The notes beneath the pieces are model-generated. The model was given only the letters and a program-made list of their open reading frames with translations. It made no database searches and was not told the origin of the DNA. This document shows, piece after piece, positions 11,101-23,000 of a stretch of DNA of 64,000 nucleotides (position 1 is the first letter of the stretch; each line of letters opens with the position of its first letter). The position numbers and the translations under genes are program-made. Source of the stretch: Perkinsus olseni (Eukaryota; Perkinsozoa; Perkinsida; Perkinsidae). The stretch lies in contig JABANP010000019.1 in NCBI GenBank assembly GCA_013115135.1, positions 62,001-126,000 on the forward strand. Reading direction: 5' to 3'.

Positions 11101-12870
11101 GAGGCAACCAGACTGTGGGCTACAGGCAGGAACTCCGCATGGGTTCTACCCAGGTGACCAGAGAACAGTGTCACGAGCGAGGCCCCATCCCGCTGCCAGA
11201 TTTGGAAGACCGCTGAGCTCAGAGAACTCCTAGTCTGATCGTTATCGCAGTTTCGTATGCACGTCGTGATTGCCTCTATGTACCCCTCCCTTGCTAGAGT
11301 GTCCACTAGATAGTCTTCCCTCGGGCACCGAGACGCGGCCAGGTACAGCAGGGCAGCTGCAGCAGCATTGACCTCGGCACCATAGAGCTTTGGTGTCGAG
11401 CGCCGGCATTACCACATTACAGAGCGCCGAGACCGAAAGGTCCGAGATCCTTTGAGGGAGAGCAGCAGCGAACCACTGTATCAATGATGCTGACGTGAAG
11501 GGGTATATCTCCCCAGCGAGGACCATCCTTACGACCTCGGATTGGTCCAGAGACCCCGGTTTCGCTAACTGCAGGGTCGCCAGGGCTGTAGAGACTACAA
11601 TGCCCCTAATAGGGTCGGAGCCTTCCACTCCTAGGTCCGACAGTGGCAGTGTCTCCTCCATATCAACCTCCTTAAGAATAGCCGAGCCCGCACCAGAGGG
11701 ATGTCCTCCTTTCTTGATCGGGGACTGCTCCGTACTGGTCAGGAAAGTGCCAGAAAGTGTGGGCCCGCCAGATTTGGGCTGCCGGGCGGAGCCCACTCCG
11801 CTGGGCGACAAGCGTGGACTTTCTGCAGGCTTCTGCCGCGGACTTTTCCGGGGTTGAGGTGTAGCGATAGGTTCGATGGTCGGAGAATTTTTCTGTGAAG
11901 CCCGGCTCCTAGCCGGCGAGGGACCAGCGCGCGGCGATGATCTGTGAGATCGCGGCGTTCGCACGGAAGGCGACTTTCCGGAATCTGCGTTCGGCCCCGG
12001 CAATTGTAGTAGTCCTCTCCTCCGCCTTCGTCGACGGCGACCGAGAGGTTCTATTAACCCCAGGGGTTCGCCGCAGCTGAGGGTATGATAGATTCCCACC
12101 AACCGACCCCGTCCCCGGTAGTACCTCTTTATGACTGCTGCCTGGACTGGGCTCTCTGGACCTACTCCTCCGTCTAGAAGCAGCGGCGTATCTACTCCAC
12201 TACACTACAGATCATTATACAACCCCTCAGCCGTACCCTTCCTGCTTCCTCTGCCTCCCTGCCTCACTGATCTTCGGAGGGCCCTTCTGCTTGGTATGTT
12301 GCTGTTGATACGCTCGCAAGACCGTGTACACCTATCGTAGACGATGCGCGTCCCGTCTTCAACGGTTCAGTCGCCCAATTGTCCCCGTATTACTTCCAGG
12401 AGGAGCTCTACAGCCAGGGACTCGTCTGCTGCCGCTGCTAGGTCCTGGCAGATCGTATCGTCCAGGACCACATCCATATGCTCAGAAAGGGCCTCTGCCA
12501 CTGCCTTCCACCGAGGTAACGGGGTCCCGTGTGCTGCCAGAAGAGATCGCAGACTGCAGAGAAGAGCTAGCGGCAGTTCCGGTTCTCTTGAGAACCTGTC
12601 TTGAACTCTCCCACACGCATGCATGCAGCACTATTACCGCAGCAACGGCCTCGGCTATCATACACCCTCCCATGAGGTGCTGCTTAGCCCTGTGGCTCAA
12701 CTGCACCGTCTGATCCGCCTGATCCGCAGCCTGCCCAAGATCCACCCTCTCCTTCAGCACGCCTAATGAGATGAGCCATCGGACGACGCCAGCAGGGAGG
12801 CTCAATACGCCCATGATAACTACAACACCCGAGCCTCCTACCCGTGTGACCAACTCAATGCAAATTGAGA
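8162..12870 (-). CDS. Large ARM/HEAT-type helical protein with coiled coil (probably one spliced gene)
   Basis: From 12870 down, exons encode armadillo-like helices (GVVRWLISLGVL, MIAEAVAAVIVLHAC, LRSLLAAHG). A basic Ser/Pro linker follows (about 11700-12060), then more helical repeats (10515-11306). A coiled coil comes next (ARIQELEIQLGAMAEKHKE near 9800; SLESIIRDLEAKVEGG near 9640), then a disordered SP-rich segment. The last part is a helical EF-hand-like domain (LLRDAKIIPHISPRS, LPQTIELIAQCAFFG) ending at the TAG at 8162-8164. Introns fit in phase: 48 nt at about 9392-9439, 47 nt at about 8352-8398, and a putative 24-nt intron at 8898-8921. One base near 10434-10436 must be dropped to keep the frame. 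The start codon is unresolved; a candidate ATG is at 12812-12814. I do not recognise the orthologue. It could be two genes split near 9785. Confidence 0.5.
8898..8921 (-). other. Putative 24-nt GT-AG mini-intron
   Basis: On the minus strand this segment runs from GTGAGG to CTCAG and contains an in-frame TGA. Removing it joins ADGETRSI to RVEVFPDPQD in one open frame. Read-through or a misread stop is the alternative. Confidence 0.35.
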
Positions 12871-13023
12871 CTAAAAAACGATTCCTACCACAAAAACTCA
12901 ACCGACCCTCGAATGCAGCTTGACGACCAGCCGTTCCTTATAATCAACAAAACTTATTAGTACCATCAAGATGCTAGGCGACTGAGCCCAGCAATGTACT
13001 ACTCCCGCCTTCCATAGGAATCA

Positions 13024-14999
13024 CTAGTACACCCGCTTGGCCGGGGGCACGTGATGCATCTCACTGTCTAGCGGCTGGTCTACCACTGCTCTGTACTTCA
13101 GGGCGATATCGGACTCCTCAATATTGTGCTTGGTCTGGTACGAGAGTGTGTGCTTCATCCACTTCTCGTCGTCCCTCTCGGTGAAGTCCTCTCGAGCATG
13201 AGCTCCTCGGGACTCCTTTCTGGCCTCTCCTGAGATCACCGTTTGTGCTGCCTGAGTGATGAGGTTTTCCAACTCGAGAGTCTCGATGAGATCAGTATTC
13301 CACACCAAAGTACGGTCCTTGATGCCAATGTCCTTGAACTCCTTCATAATTTCACGGACCTCTTCGCAACCCTTCTTCAGGTCATCACCATTCCTATACA
13401 CCGGAGCCCGAGTCTGCATAGTCTTCTGAAGTTTAGTACGAAGGTCGGCTGTGGACACCGAGCCCTTGGCGTTGCGGATCTTATCGAATCGGTCGATGGT
13501 AGCCTCGCCAGCGTCCTTCGGTAGAGCCACCGGCGGAGAATTAGGCTTGACGATCTCCGCTACAGTGTCGGCGGCAGTACGGCCGAACACAACCAAGTCA
13601 AGGAGAGAGTTGGCACCCAACCGATTCGCTCCGTGAACGGAAGCACAGCCAGCCTCGCCGGCCGCGAGTAGACCAGGAACGATCTTGTTGGGGTCAGAGG
13701 GAGTCGGGTCCAGGCACTGGGCCTTCCAGTTGGTAGGAATACCACCCATGTTGTAGTGTACTGTAGGCAGCACGGGAATCGGCTCCTTAGTAACATCAAC
13801 CCCTGCGAAGATCTTCGCTGTCTCTGAGATACCCGGCAGCCTCTCCCTCAGAGTTTCGGCAGGGAGATGGTCCAAGTGCAGATAAATATGGTCCTTGTTG
13901 GGGCCAACGCCTCGACCTTCGCGAATCTCGAGCGTCATAGCCCTGGAGACCACATCCCGAGAGGCCAGATCCTTCGCGGTGGGAGCATATCTTGCCATGA
14001 AGGGCTCCCCCTCGCTGTTCCTCAGAATCCCTCCCTCTCCCACGACAGCCCTCGGTCATGAGGCAGCCAGCCGGGAAGATACCAGTAGGATGGAACTGTA
14101 CGAACTCGAGATCCTGCAGAGGAAGGCCGGCTCTAGATACCATACCACCACCGTCACCAGTGCAGGTGTGAGCGCTGGTGCAGCTCTGATAGGCCCTGCC
14201 GTAGCCGCCAGTGGCAATGACCGTCTGGTGGGCACCGAAGCGGTGGATAGACCCGTCCTCCATACTCATAGCGATGACGCCCTTGCAGGTGCCGTCTTGG
14301 TCCATGATGAGGTCCAGGGCGAAGTACTCGATAAAAAATAAGCAATCGTACTTGAGAGACATACCGTAGAGGGTGTGAAGGATGGCGTGGCCAGTGCGGT
14401 CAGCCGCTGCAGCACACCTGTAGGCCTGGCCGCCCTTGCCGAACTTGAGGCTCTGACCACCAAAAGCTCTCTGATAGATCTTCCCCTCCTTTAGTTCTGG
14501 AGAAAGGCAGACCGTAGCTCTCGAGCTCTAGAACAACTTGAGGGGCGAGACGGCACATGTGCTCTATGGCGTCCTGGTCACCAAGCCAGTCAGAGCCCTT
14601 CACTGTGTCGTAGGCATGCCAGCGCCAGTCGTCTTCGGTCATGTTACCAAGGGCGGCGTTGATGCCTCCTTGGGCAGCCACAGTATGAGAACGAGTCGGG
14701 AAGACCTGACATACAGACAGGAATCAGTTGGAGGAACCTTTGGCCGCGAGAGCTGACTTTAGAGATGCAGGCCGTCTTGAGCCCGTGAGCAACCAGGCCG
14801 GACGCGGCTCTGAGACCAGCTCCACCAGCACCAACGACAACAGCATCGTAGAAGTGGTCATGAACCTGTGAGCGAGGGAATCCAGCCACATCAAAGCAAC
14901 AGACGGAAGGCTTGCCTTGTATCCACGGATGGTCGATGTGCTAGCGTGCCTGACGGCACTCCAGCCAGACTGAGCGCGAGTGGCAAGCTTGCTCAGCAT
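13024..14999 (-). CDS. SDHA: Succinate dehydrogenase flavoprotein subunit, mitochondrial
   Basis: SDHA is the FAD-bearing catalytic subunit of complex II and oxidises succinate in the TCA cycle. The ATG at 14997-14999 starts an Arg/Ser/Thr-rich mitochondrial presequence. Visible motifs are the dinucleotide fold [13 protein letters not shown], the flavin-linkage region [23 protein letters not shown], the substrate-site region [21 protein letters not shown] and the conserved end PPAKRVY. There are two introns: 14866-14915 (GC-AG) and 14706-14757 (52 nt, weak donor GTCAGC). Two single-base insertions interrupt the frame, near 14482-14492 and in the G-rich run at 14029-14044. The protein is otherwise full length and highly conserved, so these are more likely sequencing errors than signs of a pseudogene. 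Confidence 0.95.
14866..14915 (-). other. GC-AG intron in SDHA
   Basis: Exon 1 ends RGYK and exon 2 resumes [14 protein letters not shown]. The minus-strand intron begins GCAAGC after AAG and ends CTCACAG. No GT donor gives the conserved reading frame. Confidence 0.75.
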
Positions 15000-15802
15000 G
15001 GTGATAAAATTGAAGTATTACGGAAGTAATCTTGAGCTGTTTACAAACGCTCGGACTGCGTGATTCCGTCCGATATAAAACGTTTTTACACGAGTAAAAC
15101 CGTTTGCGCGCTCGGCGACGTGTGGGGTCACTTGAAGTGTTCTCAACCGTTTGAGGCGACAGGAAATTATTATCAACTTCATGGCGGTTCCTAAGGCCGG
15201 TAGAGCCCATGAGGAGGCCTCAACGTAATACCGGGATCGGGAACTAAGCCGTGGGTTTGTTGAGAAGACTGAATGCCCCATTGGAGACGTATTGGTCATC
15301 TCCAACGAAGCGCGCTCACCTGGGTTACGAGAATGGGTTTGAATTCGTGGCTGTGCACATTACACGTGCTTTGTATAGAGTAGCTCAACTGTGTTATGCT
15401 TGCAAGGTCTGTGTTCGACTATACCGGGTCGCGGCGCGAAATAGTAATACCCGTTCAGGGCCTATTCGGCAATGAGCGCTCCTGAGACGCCCTCAGGGCT
15501 CCTTATGAGCGCTCCAGTGAGGGCTCAGACCAGCAGCGACGCGCCTCGGACTTGAGGACCTTATCCGACGTATTTCGTGTTGTCAGGGGGCCATCTTCGG
15601 GCAAGAAGGGATTTACATCCTGGATATCTTCGCTGCTCTGTGGCGGCTCGCGAGCCAATCGGATAGACACACCGGTGCATGCCCGAACACGGCGGAATGG
15701 CGGAGATTTGGTAGTCCGTTGGGGTTCTCCTCTAGTGGACTCGGTTCCTCTCTGTGTTAGATCCCTCCGGGGAGTAGCCATAGGACATCGCGGCCATTAC
15801 CA

Positions 15803-16648
15803 ATGGATCCTTCGACGAAGGGGCCGATTCGGAACGTATACGACTCAAGACGAGGCAGAGGTTTGCCTGACTCTTTCTCTCCGCGTCGGCCGGTAGTACC
15901 ACTGGGAGCTGCTATCTCCTTCCTCGTCACTCGACTGTATTATTGCAGGCAAACAACGATGAAGGCTCGCAGTATCGCTCAGCGTCCGGTGCCAAGGTGT
16001 CTCCGGGGGATCTGCTACCGGCTGTTACGTCTCGGACTCATCCAGAGGTAGTAGGGAAAGGGCCCAAAGAACAGTGAAAGGACTGCTAGTGTCAATGGTT
16101 ATAATCTTCTCGATAACCAAACGAGTGTGGACTTAGTAGTTTGCATGGGGAGTTTGTAGCAAGCCATTTTCTTGCGAATGCTACATGAGGACATCGCCCG
16201 TCAGCGGGAGAATCGTCTCAGCTCCTCGGGCGGTGGTGAGGTTGTGGGATGTCTTCAGATGCGTATGAGCTCTAGAGAGATGCGGGATGTATTCAAATCG
16301 ATGGCAAGATTAGCTGATCAACGACGTCTGACAGGAAAGCATGTCCAAAGAGGTGGCAAACTCATATGTGTCGGCGTCAATAAAAACGACCTCGAAAGGG
16401 CACATGTAGTGAAGGGGGCTCATTTAACGCCAATGCTTACAGCGGAGCGATGCTCAGATTCACGTACCACTATCGAGGGCTTATCCCTGGCTCGCGAAAG
16501 CGTACTCGTGCGGGCCTGTTGGGAGCAATTCAGGCAGAACAGCGGCGACCACGGCGACTCCTGGGGGAAGCGCATATTATGGCACTGGCAGTTTCGCTGG
16601 GTACTACTCGGACGTCACTGTATGGTGCGTTATAGGCTCCGCGTTTAG
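15803..16648 (+). CDS. Hypothetical protein, spliced
   Basis: The ATG at 15803 opens MDPSTKGPIRNVYDSRRGR. An intron of about 55 nt ending TATTGCAG near 15948 joins SFSPRRP in phase to ANNDEGSQYRSASGAKV. A second, 24-nt candidate (16136-16159, GTAGTT..TGTAG) joins SVDL to QAIFLRMLHEDIARQRE. The region then reads as a basic helical segment (REMRDVFKSMARLADQRR) and continues to about 16440, where the true frame becomes uncertain; the listed end is that of the open frame. An upstream exon may exist at 15472-15780, which is open in more than one frame. No family is recognised. It is the first gene of the middle plus-strand block, and the DNA before it (15000-15470) is the shared upstream region with SDHA. 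Confidence 0.4.
16136..16159 (+). other. Putative 24-nt GT-AG mini-intron
   Basis: The segment begins GTAG and ends TGTAG, holds an in-frame TAG, and its removal restores a continuous helical reading frame. It is the second element of exactly 24 nt in this window. Confidence 0.3.
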
Positions 16649-16859
16649 GAACGACACGCCAACATTGCCCAAGAGCTCTCTGGGTGGAAACGGTCAAGTT
16701 GAGTTCCAGAAGACTACCAAATATCGGTATCCGCGGTCCAAGAAAGTGGTAGTTCGGGTAGGACTTTTACTGTCCCTCTGTGATCTCGCGATGACTGTGG
16801 ACGGCCTTGATGCTTATCATTTCAGGTCAACTTCCCGAATGAGGACTTTCCGCCAATGA

Positions 16860-18340
16860 CCATTCATCGGCGGTATTCACTGTGAGAGCTGCATGGAAGT
16901 GTCAGAGATAATATTATATTCATAATTCAAGTCGCTAACCTCGGCCTTGAAGGCGAGGTCGATTCAAGAAAACACAAGAAAAAAGATTCTCTACTCGAGA
17001 GATCGCAGTTACCACTCTCGCAGGGATTTGTACTGCTACTGCTACCTGTAGATTCCTATAAGGTAGAAGAAGCCGTCATTGAAGCCTCGCTGGATGGTGA
17101 TAGCCTTTCATCTTTCAACTCTTTCCTGTGGCACATTAGTCTCTACGGATTCCTACTTGCTGCTGCGGCTGCTGTTACTCAGCAACATCGTTCTCTCCTA
17201 GTACTTGCTAAGCCCGTACTACTGTATCCTCATCCATGACACGACCGTAGTCCAGCCAGGTCTACGCCCTCCTGATGAATTTCCATTGTCGGCGTAGCCT
17301 TTCCTGTAGTTTCTGTCGACTATGGCAATTTTCAGCTCGCTATTACCGGCGGCATAAGCCAAGTCTAGGGGCTGCGGAGCAGCAGTAGTTACCGATGATT
17401 ACGCTGCTGCTTTTCCCTGCTGCTGCCGCTATGCCCTAGAGAGACACCGAGTCCGATTCAACAGCCCTCAGCAGTGTTGTTGGACCTTATGATTTTCGAT
17501 TCACGGGACTTCGGCGTTATAAGTTGTACATGATCATTGTTTTCCTGAAAGCCTCATTGGTTTGCACCGCATCAGTCGGTGGCTAAGGAAGCTCCCGGTA
17601 CCAGTCAGTGCTTTTCTTCAAGGTTTTTGGGCAATCATCATAATCATCGTAAAGGAACTGCTCCGCGGCTGTGGGCTTGGTTCTATTATTTTCTACGACG
17701 CTACTTCTGTCATCTAGCCTCCATAGAAGGCAATCACGGTTTCTCGTCGAGACGCTGCTGCCATTGTGGTTATAATATTGTACAGTAAGTGTAGCTTTAG
17801 AACCACGCAAGAAAAGAGGAGGAAGTAGAAAACGTATCGTCGTTGTCGTTGTCGCCGTAGTTTCAGTTATATCCTTCTGTTGTTGTTGTTGTTCTTATTA
17901 TCGATGTATCATTACGGTACTGCTATTGTTGTAGTCGCTGATGCTGCACCGTAATGGGCTGATTTTGGTAGTACTATTGTTGTTGTTGTTGGTTATGCAC
18001 CAGCGAATATTATCATAATATTCTTGGTGATGTTTGTCTGCCCTTCATGCCGACTACTTGGCAAGATTATGAGGTATAGATACTGATATGTGACGACAAC
18101 CTCAAGATTGATGCCCAGGAAGGCTGTTAATAATAATAACAACAACCAATAATAACCAATATCATCATGACCATTATTATTCTAAGATCTACCTATGTAC
18201 AAGCCGCCAGTTATATTGAAGACGCTGTTGTTTGGGAGGCTTACTAGTGTCACAGTTGAAAAAGCATCATCAGTCATACTTTCTCCGTCTCATTTTGAAT
18301 AACTGTTTTAGCAGTCAATCAGCGAGTTCCCAAGTCCGAG
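16860..18340 (+). other. Gene-free region with T/G-rich cryptic simple sequence
   Basis: No credible coding is seen. The plus strand is rich in TTG, TGC and CTG triplets, with tracts such as GTTGTTGTTGTTGTTC at about 17880 and again near 17970, and TGCTGCTGCGGCTGCTG near 17160. It is degenerate simple sequence rather than a clean microsatellite. Confidence 0.6.
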
Positions 18341-18368
18341 TGACAGCATAAGAAGGTGTGTCTTTCAG

Positions 18369-18513
18369 CTACGGCTTCGAGCAGGCTATGGAGATCAACA
18401 GAGCATTCAAGCGCCATCGATCTCTACTGGTCTATGTTGCTGCGGCCAGTGAGGAAGATAGACGGGAAAAACAGAGCACTGGCGGGCTGCAAGGACCTTC
18501 TGCGCCCTTCTGA
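18369..18513 (+). CDS. UAS/thioredoxin-like exon (fragment)
   Basis: After a pyrimidine-rich acceptor (GTGTCTTTCAG) the frame reads YGFEQAMEINRAFKRHRS, then LLVYVAAASEEDREKQ. This resembles the start of the UAS domain found in FAF1/UBX-type proteins, where a helix leads into an LLVYL strand. The frame closes at 18511-18513, so further exons or an indel must follow; I could not connect it to an N-terminus or to a UBX domain. The call is weak and rests on this one stretch. It may be the first part of the gene continuing at 18742. Confidence 0.28.
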
Positions 18514-18741
18514 ATCGAGCAGCTCGACCGATGTCGGGTGGGGCGATCTAATAGCTCGGTTTCATTGTCGGAAGTTGCGGTATGGTTATTAATCCATGAC
18601 GAGGCTGGATGATTTTTGTAGCTTCACATGTGTCTTTTCACCTCCAACCGACCTAAGGCCGCCCGGTGAGTCGCTCCTTCCTGGTCTCCGCCGAGAGTAG
18701 AACTCGAGGGGATTCAGGCTACGAGCTCACATGGTAGTTCT

Positions 18742-19141
18742 GTGGAATTTCTGTCGGGCTTCAGGGCTTGGCCTTTTCGCTCCTGCGCCAAGAACAACAA
18801 GCGCGGTTACGAGGAGCACAGTGACGTCGAGATGATTCCTGTGGAGGAGACATCACTGAAGATACACATTAAGCAAAGGAGCGGGAAGGTGGATGCGCCT
18901 CCTTTGAAAAGAGTGAGGCATCGTCCAGTTATCTTGGTTCACGGCCTTGTTTCAGGGGTCTTACTCGAAGAAGACACGGATGGAGATTGCCGACCTTATG
19001 CGACAGCAAGCAGTCTGTCGAGCTTTCGCCGGCAGTCATGTCCTGGTTAAAGGCAGACTAGTGTCTTCTGGCCTCAATCGACTTCATCTGGACAGAGCTA
19101 ATGTGAGTTGGATCAACTCGACTGGACCTGATATTTACTAA
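18742..19141 (+). CDS. Hypothetical protein exons, lysine-rich
   Basis: Exon 1 reads KNNKRGYEEHSDVEMIPVEE and then a basic stretch ending APPLKR. A 43-nt intron (GTGAGGC..GTTTCAG, about 18914-18956) joins it in phase 0 to GSYSKKTRMEIADLMRQQAV and CRAFAGSHVLVKGRL. The next donor is probably near 19090. The segment is soluble and helical with no known motif. By position it could be the cytosolic N-terminus of the membrane protein that follows, or the end of the UAS-like gene. Confidence 0.4.
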
Positions 19142-20049
19142 TGCATGAAAGTTGAGCTCTAGAGAAGTCCCCATTCCATGGTGCCTCACGCCTCGTACCG
19201 TCATCGCTTGATTGTATTCGAGGCGTGCTGAGGTGCTTGCCCAGCATAGGAGTCAGGTCTTTAGTGGTCGAAAGTGCGCAGGAATCTAAGGGGGAGGCCG
19301 TGTAACACAGGCGTCGTCAGCGCAACAGAGTTCCCTCGTATTCAGATACAAGTGCCGCTCTATGTTAGCTACCCTTGGTTAGCCAATTTACAGTAAATCA
19401 GATGAGAGCATTTTCAAACTCAGTCAGTCTGTCTTCTTTGATTCGTATCCATCAACTTGACAAGCCTGTATTCGCCACTTATAAGAGCGACATTATGACG
19501 GATCACTAGCTGGGCTATCGTATCCTGAGTCTTGTGTATAGTGCTGGTTCAATGCTACTGCCACGCGTCGTCACTCAGCACGAACAGACACATTTTTCTG
19601 AACGAGATCTTCTCACGAGGGGAAGCGGCTCAGTTGCATGGAAGGCTGCCTGGGAAAGAGAGTCTTGAACATTTTTAACGAACGCAGTAGTAAAATTTTA
19701 AGTCGAGGCACCCCAGTTGGTGATGACGAAAGGGCGAAGCGACTTGATGACCCATCGCTGCTGGTGCCATGTACTCGACACTTGGAACTGGCTTCCTCAC
19801 CGTGAGGACTCACGTGTTCACAACGGACTTGAGACCGAAGCCGTGATTCAGCACAACTGCGGGATCGAAACGAGCCATCCGGGAGTTCGTCGTGAGAGCC
19901 GTTCACCATCTTCAGTGGCCTTCCATCCCTCGACATGACATTGGACAAGAATGCAGCAGTTCAGCACGGCGAGGCGACTAAGGTCCGCCCACCGCTCGGC
20001 TGTTATATGGATTCTCAGTTATGGCGGAATAGTCAATTGTTTCTGTTAG

Positions 20050-23000
20050 GTGCGCCAGGTAGCTGCCAGGATGCAGGAACTCCACAGCAAATTTGCTCGC
20101 GGAGAGATATCACCGGCTCAATTTCAAGTACGAGGCGACACTCGCTTCTCTGGACCCCCTCCCCGTTATGTCAGCTGGAAGAGTATCTTTGCCAGTGCGA
20201 GCAGTTCCCACTTTGGTGTTCACCAATCGCCTTGGCCGAATTGGGAGCTGGCTTCCCAGTCTACTTTGATCTCATAAAGTGATGATCATTCTTAGTTCGT
20301 GATGTGACTTGTCTGCTGATCAGGGCTCTTCGGAACTTGATTGTGGTCCTTTTCTTGGTAAGCCTCCACGCTAACGCGAGTGGGGCAAAGCCCATTAAAT
20401 AGATATCGATCATCATGCTCATCTCGAATGCCAAGGCCGACTCGATGGCTCGCATGATACCTTTAGACCAACGCAAGGTAGGACTGAAAATGGCGGATAG
20501 GCCGAGAATAGCTGGTGCGCTAGATACCGAGCTCTTGGCTTACCCCTGGGAACCATGGCTATCACGGCAGCGAAGGATCCGAGCTGTGAGGGACAAGGGG
20601 ACGGACTGGCAGTCTCATCTCTCTCTGTTGAGACTCTTACCGCAATACTGAGGCCCGTCTTTCCCCTACCCGAGTCGATTTGTCGTCCAGTTGGACCAGC
20701 CTGAGTTAGCTCACTTTGCTGCTGCTCCTCAGTGGCCTCGCCATGATTCTCATGGTCTTGGTGACGACGGCATTCTCAGTAGGCCCCGGCGAATGCAGAC
20801 AAACCAGCCGTGTATCCCTGGGAGTTGGTTCAGGTACACTACTCTCGGCGGATAAGAGTCCTAGAGTCGACCTGCGATGCTCTCACTGGTCAGGATACGG
20901 CATCTACTTCCTGCGACAGTGCACGCTGGTAGATCATCCTAACGACTACGCTGTTCTCGTCTCCGGTCTGCCACACGAAGCCACTGACGAATCTGAGATC
21001 GGGGAATTCTTCCGCAACAACGCCGTTCGAGACAAACCAGTCGAGGCGAGAGGACCCGGGCTGCTCCCCTACCTCCCAACGAGAATATTCAGATCGTAGA
21101 AGGCACTGGTGTGCTTCGACATCGCTCAGCTATTCGATGCGGTGAAGCGGAAAAAACGTGTTGAGATGGACCTTGCCGAGGACCCAGCCAATCCGCATCT
21201 ACAGGTGAGCGCGAGTTGAGGGTTTTTTTCTTTTTCTTTGTGGCAACTGCTCTCTCAGGCTGAGCTAGTAGCAGCCAATGAGGCACTTGCTAGCGTGGCT
21301 CCTGACAGGGAAGCCAAAATACAATCATCAGGTCATGCTGTGGTGATCTTCAGGTGAGTCCGAACAGGATTTCGATTGAATGATGGTATAGGTCTCAGGT
21401 ACCAGAAGGACCACCGTCACTGTTTACGTCACTGGAATGGCATTTGGCGTCGGCTCATAGATCTTGTCCGAGCTGGATGCCATTGATGCCCAGTCAAAGC
21501 TCCTGTTGTCCTTGTCAGTTCGTGAGCATAGGGATCGACTGTAGCTGTTTCGATGGGAGGCCGAGGTTCAAAGGCCGGTGAGGATGAAGAGTTCGAGGAA
21601 ACCACCTGAGTCGTTCGATCAGCCGACTGAAGGTCGAGCGAGCTCCGAACCCAACCGACTTCCAGTGGGAGAACCTGGGTGTCACCCCGCAACAGCGGCG
21701 GACAGCTCAACTCACGACTCTGGTGAGGTTCGATTCCTGCCTGGGTGGCTCTCTTCGGGTGATCTTCAGACGTTCATATCCATTGTGATAGCGGTCTGCG
21801 CTGTAGCATGTTTTGGACTGCAGAAGCTTCAAGAGTCATTGACTGAAGACGGCGGCCCTGCTATACTGTAAGGGGTGATGCCGGTCACGCTTTAGTAGCA
21901 CGCAAGGCATTTCGGGTGACGTCAACAATTGCTAGGAGATCTTGCACACGCTCCCTGGTCAAGATCAGAAGTGTTACTACGGCTCCGGCGATCCGCCATT
22001 TCGCAAGGGGGTTATGACTACTGCACGACCTGATAGAATTTCATGTCCTTTACCACAGACGGAAGTGTATGCCCTCAGATCTCTGCTCCCAGCCTTGACG
22101 ATTGCCATTCTCAACTGGGTTGTCACCAAGTTAGCATACAAGAGTGTGATTCATGAGCGCCACGCCACGGTGTCCGCGAAAGACAGTGAGCTGCTTGGTC
22201 TGATGTATGCAGCCGCTGGACCTATCGAGCTTCCAGGTAGCATAATGGTGAAGCTCAGCTTCGCCTACGTCATGAACACTGCCTTGATTCTCTTTGCTGT
22301 GAATGCCGATCCAAGCCAGTGGTATAGAGCTGGAGGGATGGTACCCGATGTCTTCATGACCATACTCGTCAATTCGGTAACCCATCTCCGACCGAAGATG
22401 AATGCAGCTAACATCCTTCCTGAGAGCTAAACTCAAATATGCGCCCTCACCGGCCAATCGGTCAAGTAACGTTGTCGTAGCTCGAAGTGACTATGATCAC
22501 TAGACTAAGAAAATTGCTTATCGCGAGGAATGTACTTTGCGAGGAGTTGTTATTGCGTGATCGTCATTACAGACTAGCCCATTATAACAAAGAACATGCC
22601 CTTCTGATCTAACGCAGATTCTACCACCCGCCGTAGCATTCCTCGATCTCGGAGGGCTCATCCGCAAATACGTCATCAAAAAGATCGACCCAGCGAAAAG
22701 TAAATTGAAGCAAGAAAAGTATTTCATGAGGGTCTGATAGAATGTGTGCTCCCACAGTACATCAGGTATAATAAGCTTCACGAGGGATCGACTATGGACA
22801 TGGCATTGAGGTCAAGTGGATCACGGCAACAGTAGAGGAAGAATATTCCCGCCTCAGATATGCGTACGCGATGAAGACCTACTTTCTGGGTATCACCTTC
22901 GCTCCGGTTCTCCCTGTGCTGCTGCCCCTCGTGGCCTTGGGGCTTACTCTGCAGTACTGCAGCAGCAAGTAGGAATTATCTGTCCAACAAACTGTGGCTG

